DNA of 64,000 nt from Actibacterium sp. (GCA_016278325.1 JADQCB010000002.1:248001-312000); one strand, 5' to 3'. Numbered from the stretch's first letter, positions 25,767 through 35,718 are shown. Notes: generated from the sequence alone by a model not told the origin. Program-made: numbers and translations.

Positions 25767-27435
25767 CTCGTTCCCCCGCGTCTTGTTGTCTTACCGCCAG
25801 GCAGGGCTGCCAGGGCCCCAGATGCACCACCCCGTCCGCCCCTTCGTGGGCAGAGTTCAGCTCTGCGCCGACCGGGTGCCACGCGCCCGCGGGAAGTGTC
25901 AGCCGCGCCGGCTCTGCGCTGATGTTGAAGGCGCAGAACAGCTCTTCCCCGGCGGATCTTCGGATGAAACGCAGGACCGTCCCCGCCGCGGCCAGATCCA
26001 GCATTTCGCCCGTTGCCAGCGCCTTGTGGTGATGCCGGAACGCGATCGCCCGGCGATAGTGATGCAGCAGCGATTCGGGCATCTCCTCTTGCGCGGCGAC
26101 CGACAGCGGCAGATGCTCGCGCGCCACCGGCAACCAGGGATTGCCATCGGTGAACCCGCCGCAATAGCTGTCGGAATCCCAGACCATCGGCGTGCGGCAC
26201 CCGTCGCGGCCCTTGAACTCGGGCCAGAACTCGATCCCGTAGGGATCCTGCAGATCCTCATGCGCCAGCTCGGCCTCCGGCAGGCCCAGCTCTTCGCCCT
26301 GGTAGATGCAGGCCGCGCCGCGCAGGCACATCATCAGCGTGGTGAACAGCCGCATCGCCCCCGGCGCCAGATCCCAGCGAGAGACATGGCGCATCACGTC
26401 GTGGTTGGAATAGGCCCAGCAGGCCCAGCCATCGGCCGCAACCTCGGCGACCCTGTCCATCACCTGCCTGATCGAGGCGGCCGTGGGCTGGCTGCCCGAC
26501 AAGAGCTCGAAGGCATAGCACATCTGCATCAGATCGTCGCCGGCGGTATACTGGCCGAGGATTTCCAGCCCGTGCTGGGCATCGCCCACCTCGCCCACCG
26601 CGACGGCGCCGTAAGGATCCATCACCGCGCGAAGTCTGCGCAGGAAGTCCATGTTTTCCGGCTGGTTCTTGTCGTGAAGATGATCCTGCCAGTTATAGGG
26701 GTTCACCGCCGGGGCGATGCTGGCATTGCGCTTTTGCTCGGGCAGCGGCGGGTTGTCGCGCAGCTGCCTGTCATGGACATAGAAATTGATCGTGTCCAGG
26801 CGGAACCCGTCAACCCCGCGTTCCAGCCAGAAGCGGGCCACGTCCAGCAGCGCCTCCTGCACCTGGGGTTCATGGAAATTCAGGTCCGGCTGGGCGATCA
26901 GGAAATTGTGCAGATAATATTGCAGACGGCGGCCATCGAACTGCCAGGCCGAGCCGCCGAAGATCGACAGCCAGTTGTTCGGCGGCGTGCCGTCGGGCTT
27001 CGGATCGGCCCAGACATACCAGTCGGCCCGGGCATTGTCCCGGCTGGCCCGGCTTTCCTGGAACCACGGGTGCTGATCCGAGGTGTGGCTGAGCACCAGG
27101 TCGATCAGCACCCGCAGCCCGAGGCGATGCGCGCTGTCCACCAGCGCCTCGAAATCCGCCAGGTTGCCGAACATCGGATCGACATCGCAATAATCGCTGA
27201 CATCATAGCCGAAATCCTTCATCGGCGAGGTGAAGAACGGTGAAATCCAAATCGCATCGACGCCCAGCGACGCGACATGGGGCAGCCGGCTGACGATGCC
27301 CGGCAGATCGCCGATTCCGTCGCCGTTGCTGTCCTGGAAACTGCGCGGATAGATCTGGTAGATCACCGCGCCGCGCCACCAATCCCCGTCGTCGTCCTGT
27401 TGCCTGCGCATCGCGGTCACGGCCCTTTCATTCAT
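25753..27435 (-). CDS. aglA: Alpha-glucosidase, GH13
   Basis: 560 residues. WWRGAVIYQIYPRSFQDSNGDGIGDLPG (in pieces), the GVDGFRLDTINFY nucleophile motif, AVGEVGD with the acid/base Glu and YSNHDVMRH with the stabilising Asp are all present. No signal peptide, so it hydrolyses imported alpha-glucosides (such as maltose, sucrose or trehalose types) in the cytoplasm. It lies between the permease and ATPase genes, the standard aglEFGAK order. It overlaps aglK. Confidence 0.95.
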   Translation of the reverse strand: MNERAVTAMRRQQDDDGDWWRGAVIYQIYPRSFQDSNGDGIGDLPGIVSRLPHVASLGVDAIWISPFFTSPMKDFGYDVSDYCDVDPMFGNLADFEALVDSAHRLGLRVLIDLVLSHTSDQHPWFQESRASRDNARADWYVWADPKPDGTPPNNWLSIFGGSAWQFDGRRLQYYLHNFLIAQPDLNFHEPQVQEALLDVARFWLERGVDGFRLDTINFYVHDRQLRDNPPLPEQKRNASIAPAVNPYNWQDHLHDKNQPENMDFLRRLRAVMDPYGAVAVGEVGDAQHGLEILGQYTAGDDLMQMCYAFELLSGSQPTAASIRQVMDRVAEVAADGWACWAYSNHDVMRHVSRWDLAPGAMRLFTTLMMCLRGAACIYQGEELGLPEAELAHEDLQDPYGIEFWPEFKGRDGCRTPMVWDSDSYCGGFTDGNPWLPVAREHLPLSVAAQEEMPESLLHHYRRAIAFRHHHKALATGEMLDLAAAGTVLRFIRRSAGEELFCAFNISAEPARLTLPAGAWHPVGAELNSAHEGADGVVHLGPWQPCLAVRQQDAGERDGEC

Positions 27436-27454
27436 GTCCTGCCCCGTTTTCCGG

Positions 27455-28606
27455 TCACTTGACCGAGCCGGCGAGCATCCCGCGGACCAGGTATTTCTGC
27501 ATCGCGAAGAACACCGCCAGCGGCACCGCGATCGACACGAACCCGGCCGTCGCCAGGATTTCCCAGTTGCCGCCGCGCGTGCCCAGCAGCTCGACGATCT
27601 GGCGGGTCATGACGGTGGTATCGCCGGTCGCGTCGATCAGGAACACCAGCGCCACCAGCAGGTCGTTCCAGGTCCACAGGAACTGGAAGATCGCGAAGGA
27701 GGCCAGCGCCGGAAAGCTGAGCGGCAGGATGATGCGCATGAAGATCTGGAACTCGCTGGCCCCGTCCACGCGCGCATTCTCGATGATGTCGCGCGGCAAC
27801 CCGGCCATGTAGTTGCGCAGCAGATAGACCGCCAGCGGCATGCCGAAGCCGGTATGGGCCAGCCAGACCCCCAGGTAGCCCTTGCCGATGCCGATCGCCA
27901 GGTGCAGCTTGAGAAGCGGAATCAGCGCCAGTTGCAGCGGCACCACCAGCAACGCGACCACCGCCGCGATCAGCAGCGCCCGGCCGGGGAAATCCATCCA
28001 GGCCAGCGCATAGGCCGCGAAGGCAGCGATCAGGATCGGAATGACGGTGGCCGGGATCGTCACCGTCAGCGTGTTGAAGAACGCCTTCGCCATGCTGTCG
28101 GTGGAATCGCCCGAAAACAGCACCTTGCGGTAATTGTCGAGGGTGAATTCGGGCGACATCTCGGCGGTGATGAATATCCGCTGGCCGCGGCTGCCCTCGA
28201 ACGGGGTGGATTTTTCCATGCGGTAATCGCCATTGGCCATCAGCGTGATCGTGCCGCCCTCGCGGAAGGTCGCGGTGTCGCCGGGCCGATAGGCCGACAC
28301 GTCACGCGCGCTGATGCCCCAGCTGGAGATCAAATAGATGGCCGCCGGGTCGGGTTTCAGGTTGCCCGCGATGACATATTGCCCGCCTTCGCGGGTCTGC
28401 GCCTGCGGCGCGGCGGTGCGCAACGTCAGCGTCTGCTCGCTCGGGAACGGGGCCGCCCACCAGCCGCTGGTCGAGATCTGGTCGGCGGTCCGGAAGGAGG
28501 ACACGAACAGCCCCAGCGTCGGCAACAGCCACAGCACCACCAGCAGCGCGACCGAGATATGAACGGCCCAGGTCAGGCCCGATCTGGTTCCCGCGATATT
28601 GTCCAT
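27455..28606 (-). CDS. aglG: Alpha-glucoside ABC transporter permease
   Basis: 383 residues, long for a MalG-type permease because of an extracytoplasmic insertion after the first span (about 30-170), usual for AglG. The EAA loop is ENARVDGASEFQIFMRIILP. First span near VALLVVLWLLPTLGLFVSS. With AglF it forms the transmembrane channel. It lies 13 nt downstream of aglF and 19 nt before aglA. Confidence 0.94.
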   Translation of the reverse strand: MDNIAGTRSGLTWAVHISVALLVVLWLLPTLGLFVSSFRTADQISTSGWWAAPFPSEQTLTLRTAAPQAQTREGGQYVIAGNLKPDPAAIYLISSWGISARDVSAYRPGDTATFREGGTITLMANGDYRMEKSTPFEGSRGQRIFITAEMSPEFTLDNYRKVLFSGDSTDSMAKAFFNTLTVTIPATVIPILIAAFAAYALAWMDFPGRALLIAAVVALLVVPLQLALIPLLKLHLAIGIGKGYLGVWLAHTGFGMPLAVYLLRNYMAGLPRDIIENARVDGASEFQIFMRIILPLSFPALASFAIFQFLWTWNDLLVALVFLIDATGDTTVMTRQIVELLGTRGGNWEILATAGFVSIAVPLAVFFAMQKYLVRGMLAGSVK

Positions 28607-28619
28607 GGCGCAGCCCCCT

Positions 28620-29624
28620 TCAGCGCATTTCCCGGCGCGCGTTATAGACGTTCCAGACCAGGATCGGCGTCACCAGCAGCATGATGATCATCGCGCTGGC
28701 CGAACCGACGCCCCAGTCATTGGCGCGGAACAGCTTGTCATACATGTAATTGGCCAGAACCTGCGTTTCCCACTGGCCGTTTGTCATGGCATAGACGATA
28801 TCGAAGATCTTCAGCACGATGATGGTGATCGTGGTCCAGACCACGACGATCGTGCTCATGATCTGGGGCACCTTGATCTTGAAGAATATCTGGAAGGGGT
28901 TGGCGCCGTCCACGATCGCCGCCTCGACGGTCTCTTCGGGGATGCCGCGCAGCGCGGCCGACAGGATCACCATCGCGAACCCGGTCTGGATCCAGATCAG
29001 CACGACCATCAGGAAGAAGTTGTTCCAGAACGGGATCTGCAGGAAATTCTTCGGCGTGCCGCCGATGGCCACGAGGATCGCGTTCAGGATGCCGATCTGC
29101 GGCTCGTCGATGGGGCGCGCATCATAGACCAGCTTCCATATCACGGCGGCGCCGACGAAGGAGATCGCCATCGGCATGAAGATCAGCGACTTGGCCACCG
29201 GCCCCCATCGGATCCGGTCGGTCAGCTGCGCCACGATCAGTCCGATCGCCGTGGCCGCGGCCGGCACCACGATCAGCCACAGCATGTTGTTGCGCATCGC
29301 TTCCCAGAATTTCGGCTCGCCGAACATCTGCCGGTAATTGTCCAGCCCGACGAATTTCTCTTGCCCGCCGGCGGCGCGCTCGACCAGCGACAGGCGCAGC
29401 GTCTCGATCACCGGATAGGCCAGGTAGAGCCCCAGCACGAACAGCGCCGGGAACAGGAACAGCCACGGGCGGATGATGTTGGCGCGGTTGATGTTGCGCC
29501 CCGCATGCGGGCCGCGCGGCGGGAACAGGAACCGGTCGAGCACGATGTTCGACACGAAGAAATATCCCACGCACCCGCCGACACCGACAGCGATGGTGAT
29601 GACGGCCTGGATTGCTGGGTTCAT
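28620..29624 (-). CDS. aglF: Alpha-glucoside ABC transporter permease
   Basis: 334 residues, MalF-type with six to seven spans. The EAA loop reads EAAIVDGANPFQIFFKIKVP; ALFVLGLYLAYPVIETLRLS and WNNFFLMVVLIWIQTGFAMVIL are typical spans. The N-terminal span AIQAVITIAVGVGGCVGYFF is the usual extra anchor of AglF. It lies between aglE and aglG. Confidence 0.94.
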   Translation of the reverse strand: MNPAIQAVITIAVGVGGCVGYFFVSNIVLDRFLFPPRGPHAGRNINRANIIRPWLFLFPALFVLGLYLAYPVIETLRLSLVERAAGGQEKFVGLDNYRQMFGEPKFWEAMRNNMLWLIVVPAAATAIGLIVAQLTDRIRWGPVAKSLIFMPMAISFVGAAVIWKLVYDARPIDEPQIGILNAILVAIGGTPKNFLQIPFWNNFFLMVVLIWIQTGFAMVILSAALRGIPEETVEAAIVDGANPFQIFFKIKVPQIMSTIVVVWTTITIIVLKIFDIVYAMTNGQWETQVLANYMYDKLFRANDWGVGSASAMIIMLLVTPILVWNVYNARREMR

Positions 29625-29714
29625 CGGTGCCTCCGCCGGTCCGTGAGGGTGATCGCCTTGTCGCGGGCCGGCCCGGGGATCACCGGGCCGGCCGTATTCC
29701 GGGGGGCAATGCCC

Positions 29715-31067
29715 CTATTTCAACGCCTCCCAGCTGTCCTGGATCGTCCGGGCCACCTGCGCCGCCGGTTCGCCGCCGACATAATCGACCATGCCGGTCC
29801 AGAAGCTGCCGGCCCCCACCCCGCCCGGCATCAGGTCCGAGGCGTCGAAGCGGAAGGTCGTGGCATTGAGCAGGATATCGCCAAGCGCCTTCAGCGTTTC
29901 GTTGGCATAAAGGTCGGTATTCACCCCCTGGTGCGGGGTCAGGAAGCCCTGCTGCGCCATCCAGAGCTCATGCGCGATCGGCGTTTTCAGAAAATCGATC
30001 AGGGCGCGTGCGCCGGGGCTGTCCCGGGTGATGCCGAACATCGTGCCCGCGCCCAGCACCGGCTTGCCCAGATCCTTTTCCGCATAGGGCGGGAAATAGA
30101 AGAAATCGACATCGGTGCCCACCCTGGTCCCTTCGGGGAAGAAGGCCGGGATGAACGACGCCTGCCGGTGCATGAAACATTGCGGCGGGGCATCGAACAG
30201 GCCCTTGGGGCTGTCGCGGAAATCGGTCGAGGCCACGGCCCGCGACCCGCCGGCCACGAAGTCGTCATTGCGCGCGAACCAGCCGAATTCCTCGATCGCC
30301 GCCACCACGCGCGGATCGTCGAAGGGGATCTCGTTGCCGACCCATTGGTCATAGACCTCGGGCGGCTGGGTGCGCAGCATCAGGTCCTCGACCCAGTCGG
30401 TCGCCGGCCAGCCGGTCGCCCCGCCCGAGCCCAGGCCGATGCACCAGGGCGTCTCGCCGTCTTCGACCATCTGTCGGGTCAGCGCCTTCAGCTCTTCCAT
30501 CGTCTGCGGCACGTCATAGCCGAAATCGGCAAAGTTTTCAGGCACATACCAGACCAGAGACTTCACGTCGATCTTGTAGGGGAAGACATAGAAATTCTGC
30601 CCGCCCCCGGGCCCGTCGAACGTGCCCAGATCGACCCAGGACTCCCCGGCGGCATAATTGTCGCGCACCCATTCGGCGGTGTCGGGCCCGAGCGGGGCCA
30701 AAAACCCCCGCTCGGCCATGTCGGCGGCCAGGCCCGGCTGCGGGAATACGGCGACATTCGGGGCCGAGCCGGCCTCGGCGTCGACCATGATCTGTTGTTC
30801 GAAACTGTCCGAGCCGACATAACGCACGTCGGCGCCGCTGGCCGCGCGAAAATAGGCCAGCACATTCTCGACCAGCTTCTGGTCGGGTCCCAGCCAGGGG
30901 CCGAAAATCGTCACCTGTTCGCCGTCGAGATTGGTCCGGTCCGCGTAACTTTCGTAACTGTCCCAGTGAAAATCGCCCTCGCCCGGCGGAAAGATCAGAT
31001 CCTGCGCCGAGGCGGACCCGGCGAAAAGGGCCAGCATTGCGGTGCCGGCAAAAAACAGTCCCTTCAT
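29715..31067 (-). CDS. aglE: Alpha-glucoside ABC transporter substrate-binding protein
   Basis: 450 residues. Signal peptide MKGLFFAGTAMLALFAGSASA ends at a clear AxA site; the mature protein has the extracellular solute-binding family 1 fold (VTIFGPWLGPDQKLVENVLAYF, WPATDWVEDLML). It captures alpha-glucosides in the periplasm. ATG 31067 has GGGAGG 6 nt upstream. First gene of the aglEFGAK operon; a 14-bp palindrome lies 69 nt upstream. The reading frame extends upstream without a plausible start. Confidence 0.94.
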   Translation of the reverse strand: MKGLFFAGTAMLALFAGSASAQDLIFPPGEGDFHWDSYESYADRTNLDGEQVTIFGPWLGPDQKLVENVLAYFRAASGADVRYVGSDSFEQQIMVDAEAGSAPNVAVFPQPGLAADMAERGFLAPLGPDTAEWVRDNYAAGESWVDLGTFDGPGGGQNFYVFPYKIDVKSLVWYVPENFADFGYDVPQTMEELKALTRQMVEDGETPWCIGLGSGGATGWPATDWVEDLMLRTQPPEVYDQWVGNEIPFDDPRVVAAIEEFGWFARNDDFVAGGSRAVASTDFRDSPKGLFDAPPQCFMHRQASFIPAFFPEGTRVGTDVDFFYFPPYAEKDLGKPVLGAGTMFGITRDSPGARALIDFLKTPIAHELWMAQQGFLTPHQGVNTDLYANETLKALGDILLNATTFRFDASDLMPGGVGAGSFWTGMVDYVGGEPAAQVARTIQDSWEALK

Positions 31068-31135
31068 TGCAAACCTCCCGATGCGCCCGTTTTCCCGGGC
31101 CCGCTTTTTCAGCACTGCGCCATGAAACCCGAATA

Positions 31136-31149
31136 TCAAAGCGCTTTGA
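31136..31149. promoter_or_regulatory. LacI-family operator upstream of aglE
   Basis: Perfect 14-bp palindrome TCAAAGCGCTTTGA, of the CG-centred type typical of LacI/GalR-family operators. It lies 69 nt upstream of aglE and shares its AAAGCGCTTT core with the second copy near aglR. AglR encoded next door is the obvious ligand. Confidence 0.75.
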
Positions 31150-31297
31150 CAGCCTTGACGCTGTCGCATTCGATCCATCCTGTCAACAACGCGCTTCCTG
31201 AAATCGCTTTTCCTTATATTTTTTGCTGTTGCAGCATTCATCATTCTGCATCTTCCTTTTGACCACATGCCGGGCGACGGCTAGGATCTTTCGGAAT

Positions 31298-31311
31298 TTA
31301 AAGCGCTTTGA
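31298..31311. promoter_or_regulatory. LacI-family operator upstream of aglR
   Basis: Core palindrome AAAGCGCTTT (31300-31309) with flanks TT and GA, the same core as at 31136-31149. It ends about 14 nt before the aglR start codon, so AglR probably represses its own gene. The two copies are about 160 bp apart, a spacing that would allow looping. Confidence 0.72.
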
Positions 31312-31324
31312 GCATGGGCAGGAC

Positions 31325-32362
31325 ATGAACCTGAAGCAATTGTCCGATCTTCTGGGCCTGTCCCAGACGACCGTCAGCCGGGCGCTGAACGGCTATCCCG
31401 AGGTGGCCGAGGCCACCCGCCTGCGGGTCGAGACCGCGGCCCGCGTCCATGGCTATATCCCGAACACCCGCGCCCGGAGCCTGGCCACCGGGCGGGCCAT
31501 GTCGATCGGCCATGTGATCCCGATCTCGACCAAGCATGAGATGGTGAACCCGATCTTTGCCGATTTCATTGCCGGCGCGGGCGAGCATTACGCGCGCGCG
31601 GGCTATGACATGCACCTGATCGTGGTTCCCGATGCCGAGGAGGCGCGCACCTATCGCGCGCTTGCGGCAAGGCGCAACGTGGACGGGGTGATCGTCCATG
31701 CCCCCCGCGTCCATGATCCACGCCTGCCGCTTTTGCGCGAGATCGGCCTTCCCTTCGTCGTTCATGGCCGCGATTCGGGCGAGACCGCCCCCTATTCCTG
31801 GCTGGACGTGAACAACCGCCGGGCCTTTGCGCGGGCCACGGGCTTTCTGCTGGACCTGGGGCACCGGCGCATCGCCCTGATCAACGGGCTGGAATACATG
31901 GATTTCGCGCTGCGCCGCCGCGACGGGTTCCTGCGCGCGCTGGCAGATCGGGGCATCGCGGCGGACCCGGCGCTGATGCGCGCCGACGAGATGACCGAAC
32001 CCAACGGCTATGACGCCGCGCGCGCGATGCTGGCGGCGCCCGACCCGCCCACCGCCTTCGTGGTGTCGTCGATCATCTCGGCCATGGGGGTGCGCCGGGC
32101 CATCCAGGAGCGCGGCCTGCGCATGGGGGCGGATGTGTCGGTCATTGCCCATGACGACGAGCTGAGTTATTTCCGTAACGCCGATGGCGCCGGCATCCCG
32201 ATCTTCACCGCGACCCGCAGTTCGGTCCGGCAGGCCGGGAGACAGGCGGCCGAGATGTTGCTGTCGATCATCGAAAAGCCCGAACCGGACCCGTTGACCC
32301 GCTTGTTCGAGGCGGAACTGACACTCGGCCGATCCACCGGCCCGCGACGCGAGGGCGATTGA
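31325..32362 (+). CDS. aglR: LacI-family transcriptional regulator of the alpha-glucoside locus
   Basis: 345 residues. The N-terminal helix-turn-helix MNLKQLSDLLGLSQTTVSRALNG is a textbook LacI-type DNA-binding domain, followed by the hinge (GYIPNTRARSLATGR) and a periplasmic-binding-like effector domain. It likely represses aglEFGAK and its own operon until an alpha-glucoside or derivative binds. ATG 31325 is chosen because the HTH starts there. It abuts the GH1 gene with no gap. Confidence 0.93.
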   Translation: MNLKQLSDLLGLSQTTVSRALNGYPEVAEATRLRVETAARVHGYIPNTRARSLATGRAMSIGHVIPISTKHEMVNPIFADFIAGAGEHYARAGYDMHLIVVPDAEEARTYRALAARRNVDGVIVHAPRVHDPRLPLLREIGLPFVVHGRDSGETAPYSWLDVNNRRAFARATGFLLDLGHRRIALINGLEYMDFALRRRDGFLRALADRGIAADPALMRADEMTEPNGYDAARAMLAAPDPPTAFVVSSIISAMGVRRAIQERGLRMGADVSVIAHDDELSYFRNADGAGIPIFTATRSSVRQAGRQAAEMLLSIIEKPEPDPLTRLFEAELTLGRSTGPRREGD

Positions 32363-33685
32363 ATGCAATTCACGCGCGCCGACTTTCCCGACGACTTCCT
32401 GTTCGGGGCCGCGACCTCGTCCTACCAGATCGAGGGGCACGGCTTTGGCGGCGCCGGCCCCACGCATTGGGACAGTTTCGCCGCAACGCCGGGCAACGTG
32501 GTGCGTGCCGAGAATGGCGCCGTGGCCTGCGATCATTATCACCGCTGGGCGGCGGATCTGGATCTTCTGCGCGGGGCCAACCTGGATGTCTACCGCTTCT
32601 CGACATCCTGGGCGCGGGTGCTGCCCGAGGGCACCGGCACCCCCAACCCGGAGGGGCTGGATTTCTATGACCGGCTTGTCGATGGCCTGCTGGAACGCGG
32701 GCTGAAGCCGGCGGTCACGCTGTATCACTGGGAACTGCCCGCCCCGCTGGCCGACAAGGGGGGCTGGCGCAACCGCGACATCGCCGGGCATTTCGCCGAT
32801 TTCACCGAAACCATCATGGGCCGGATCGGCGATCGGGTCTGGTCGGCCGCGCCGATCAACGAGCCATGGTGCGTCGGCTGGCTCAGCCATTTCCTGGGCC
32901 AGCATGCGCCCGGCATGCGCGACATTCGCGCCACCGCGCGGGCGATGCACCATGTGCTGCTGGCCCACGGCACCGCGACGCAGGCGATGCGCGCGATGGG
33001 CATGACCAACCTGGGCGCGGTATGCAACTTCGAATTCGCCGCCCCCGCCGACCAGGGCGCGGAGGCGGCCCGGGCGGCGCGGCTTTACGATGCCTATTAC
33101 AACCGGTTCTTCCTGTCGGGCCTGTTCCGTGGCGAATATCCCGACGCGGTGATGGAGGGGTTCGCGCCGCACATGCCCGCGGGCTGGCAGGACGATTTCG
33201 AGGTGATCCGCGCGCCGCTCGACTGGCTCGGGCTGAATTACTACACGCGCAAGCTGATTGCGCCGGATGCCGGCGCATGGCCGGGGCATCACGAGGTTGC
33301 CGGCCCCTTGCCCAAGACCGCCATGGGCTGGGAGATCCATCCCGATGGTTTGCTGCATTTCCTGACATGGGTGGATCGCGACTTTACCAGGGGCCTGCCG
33401 CTTTATGTGACCGAGAACGGCATGGCCGCACCCGACCTGCTGCGCGACGGCGCGGTCGACGACCAGCCGCGGATCGACTATATCGACGCGCATCTGGCCG
33501 CGGTCCGGCAGGCGCTGGACCTGGGGGTGCCGGTCAAGGGCTATTTCACCTGGTCGCTTCTGGACAATTACGAATGGGCGCTTGGCTATGACAAGCGTTT
33601 CGGCCTTGTGCATGTCGATTTCGACAACCTGGAACGCACGCCCAAGGCATCCTATCACGCGCTGGCGCGCGCGCTGGCCCGCTGA
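32363..33685 (+). CDS. Beta-glucosidase, GH1
   Basis: 440 residues, typical GH1 length. FLFGAATSSYQIEG at the N-terminus, acid/base Glu167 in INEPW and nucleophile Glu351 in YVTENGMA. No signal peptide, so it acts on imported beta-glucosides or similar. It starts immediately after the aglR stop codon (TGAATG) and is followed after 21 nt by glucokinase, so its glucose product is phosphorylated by the next gene. Confidence 0.95.
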   Translation: MQFTRADFPDDFLFGAATSSYQIEGHGFGGAGPTHWDSFAATPGNVVRAENGAVACDHYHRWAADLDLLRGANLDVYRFSTSWARVLPEGTGTPNPEGLDFYDRLVDGLLERGLKPAVTLYHWELPAPLADKGGWRNRDIAGHFADFTETIMGRIGDRVWSAAPINEPWCVGWLSHFLGQHAPGMRDIRATARAMHHVLLAHGTATQAMRAMGMTNLGAVCNFEFAAPADQGAEAARAARLYDAYYNRFFLSGLFRGEYPDAVMEGFAPHMPAGWQDDFEVIRAPLDWLGLNYYTRKLIAPDAGAWPGHHEVAGPLPKTAMGWEIHPDGLLHFLTWVDRDFTRGLPLYVTENGMAAPDLLRDGAVDDQPRIDYIDAHLAAVRQALDLGVPVKGYFTWSLLDNYEWALGYDKRFGLVHVDFDNLERTPKASYHALARALAR

Positions 33686-33706
33686 GCCCGGAAACCGAGG
33701 ACCGAA

Positions 33707-34663
33707 ATGACCATGCCCCTCTCTCTCGTGGCCGATATCGGCGGCACCAACACCCGTGTCGCGCTGGCCCGCGGCCCCGCGCTTCTGACCGACACGATCC
33801 ACCGGTTCCGCAATGCCGAATATCCCGACCTGGAAACGGTGCTGCGCCACTATCTGGACGGCGCCGCCCGCGAACCGCTGGCCGGGGCCTGCGTTGCCGT
33901 CGCCGGGCCGGTGCGCAACGGGGTCGGCAAGCTGACCAACCTGGACTGGCAGATCGACACCGAAACCCTGACCCGTGCCAGCGGGGCCGGGACTGTCGCG
34001 ATCCTCAACGATTTGCAGGCCCAGGGCTACGCGCTGGAACATCTTGCGCCCGGCACGTTCCAGCGCCTGCTGGCCGGCCGGCCGGAAGGGCACGACGCGG
34101 TGCGGCTGGTGATCGGCGTGGGCACCGGGTTCAACGCCGCGGCGGTGCTGCCGGCGCCGTCGGGCTTCGTGGTGACCGCGGCCGAGGCCGGCCATGTCGC
34201 CCTGCCCGTCGAGAACGAGCAGGACCTGGAAATCGCCCGCTTCGTGCGCGGCGCCGACGAATTCGCCGCCGTCGAGGACGTGCTGTCGGGCCGCGGCATC
34301 GCCCGGCTTCATGCCTGGGTCACCACGCGGGCGGGCGAACCGCAACAGGCCAGCGGCGTCGAGGTGATGGAGATGCTGGAACGCGGCGATTCCCCCGCCG
34401 CCGAAGAGACGGTGCGGCTGTTCGCGCGGTGCCTGGGGATCGTGGCGGGCAACCTGGCGCTGACCTTCCTGCCGTTCGGCGGGATCTATCTTTGCGGCGG
34501 GGTGGCGCGCGCCGTGGCGCCGCATCTGGGGCGCATGGGCTTTGCCCGGGCGTTCTACGGCAAGGGCCGTTTCACCGGGATGATGCAGAGTTTCGCGGTC
34601 TCCGAGATCGGCGACGATTTCGCCGCGCTGACCGGCTGCGCCGCCTTCCTGGCGAAGACCTGA
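33707..34663 (+). CDS. glk: Glucokinase
   Basis: 318 residues. The phosphate-1 motif LVADIGGTNTRVALA is at the N-terminus; VAVAGPVRNGVGKLTNLDW is the sugar-binding block and GVGTGFNAAAVL the adenosine/phosphate-2 region, characteristic of the Glk family (not ROK: no Zn-binding CxCGxxGC). It converts glucose released by AglA and the GH1 enzyme to glucose-6-phosphate. Third gene of aglR-GH1-glk. Confidence 0.94.
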   Translation: MTMPLSLVADIGGTNTRVALARGPALLTDTIHRFRNAEYPDLETVLRHYLDGAAREPLAGACVAVAGPVRNGVGKLTNLDWQIDTETLTRASGAGTVAILNDLQAQGYALEHLAPGTFQRLLAGRPEGHDAVRLVIGVGTGFNAAAVLPAPSGFVVTAAEAGHVALPVENEQDLEIARFVRGADEFAAVEDVLSGRGIARLHAWVTTRAGEPQQASGVEVMEMLERGDSPAAEETVRLFARCLGIVAGNLALTFLPFGGIYLCGGVARAVAPHLGRMGFARAFYGKGRFTGMMQSFAVSEIGDDFAALTGCAAFLAKT

Positions 34664-34746
34664 CCCGGGCGTCGAAACATATTCGAAAAGCTTGATATAA
34701 TGACAGCGTCGGTTAGTGTGGCGGGAAATGTTCAGGGAGGTTTCCG

Positions 34747-35718
34747 ATGACCCGTTTCAACCCGAACCGCCGCACCCTGCTGAAGGCCGCGGCCGCCGCC
34801 CCCGCGCTGGCGCTGCCCGCGCCGTTGCTGGCGCAGGTTTCCGGCCCCGCGGGGCGCTCGAACCCGCCCTATTTCCGGTTCGATGTCGGCACGGCACGGA
34901 TCACGGTCGTCTCGGACGGCTATCTCGGGCTGGGCGTGGACGGGCTGGCCACCAATGCCAGCCTCGACGAAATCGTGGCCTTCCTGGAGGCGCACCGCCT
35001 GTCGACCGAGCAGAACTATTCGCACACGAACCATGTCGTCATTCAGACCGGCGAAGCAACGGTGCTGGTCGATGTCGGCTCGGGCAACCGTTTCCTGCCC
35101 ACGGCGGGGCGGCTGATGGACAACCTGAACGCCGCGGGCATCGACCCCTCGACGATCACGCATGTCGTCATCACCCATGCGCATCCCGATCACATATGGG
35201 GCGTGCGCGACGGCTTTGACGAGCCGATCCTGCCCGATGCCGAATACATCATCGGCGCGGCCGAGCATGACTGGTGGATGCAGGACGGGCTGGTGGACCG
35301 GGTGCCCGCCGAAATGCAGCAATTCGTGGTCGGCGCGGTCAATTCGCTGACCACCGAGGGGCTGGAATGGACGCGGCTTCGCGACGGGGACGCGGTGGTG
35401 CCGGGCGTGCGCCTGATCGACACCCCGGGGCATACACCGAACCACATGAGCGTGATGATCGAAAGCGCGGGCAAGCGCCTGCTTGCGTTGGGCGATGCCA
35501 TGACCCATGCCTATGTCAGCGTGGAACGCCCCGGCTGGCATGGCGGGTTCGATTACGACGGGCCCACCGCGGTGGAAACGCGCAAGCGGTTGCTGGACAT
35601 GGCCGCGACCGACGCGATACCAGTTCTGGGCTATCACTTCCCCTTTCCCGGCGTGGGCAATATCATGCGCGACGGCGACGGCTATCGCTTCGTTCCGGCG
35701 ATCTGGAACTGGGGCTGA
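34747..35718 (+). CDS. Exported MBL-fold metallohydrolase
   Basis: 323 residues. A Tat-type signal with NRRTLLKAAAAAPALALPAP precedes the metallo-beta-lactamase fold: THAHPDHIWG supplies the metal-binding HxHxDH set, DTPGHTPNH the next His, and GDAMTHAYV the bridging Asp. Export by Tat fits a metalloenzyme folded in the cytoplasm. Substrate unknown; not evidently a beta-lactamase. Stand-alone gene, with GGGAGG upstream of the ATG. Confidence 0.88.
   Translation: MTRFNPNRRTLLKAAAAAPALALPAPLLAQVSGPAGRSNPPYFRFDVGTARITVVSDGYLGLGVDGLATNASLDEIVAFLEAHRLSTEQNYSHTNHVVIQTGEATVLVDVGSGNRFLPTAGRLMDNLNAAGIDPSTITHVVITHAHPDHIWGVRDGFDEPILPDAEYIIGAAEHDWWMQDGLVDRVPAEMQQFVVGAVNSLTTEGLEWTRLRDGDAVVPGVRLIDTPGHTPNHMSVMIESAGKRLLALGDAMTHAYVSVERPGWHGGFDYDGPTAVETRKRLLDMAATDAIPVLGYHFPFPGVGNIMRDGDGYRFVPAIWNWG

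Noticed and set aside
28599-34525. Very long open frames opposite the agl genes (for example 28599-31262 plus and 31298-34525 minus)
   Set aside because: They are antisense to clear transporter, regulator and enzyme genes, lack family motifs and arise from high GC content.
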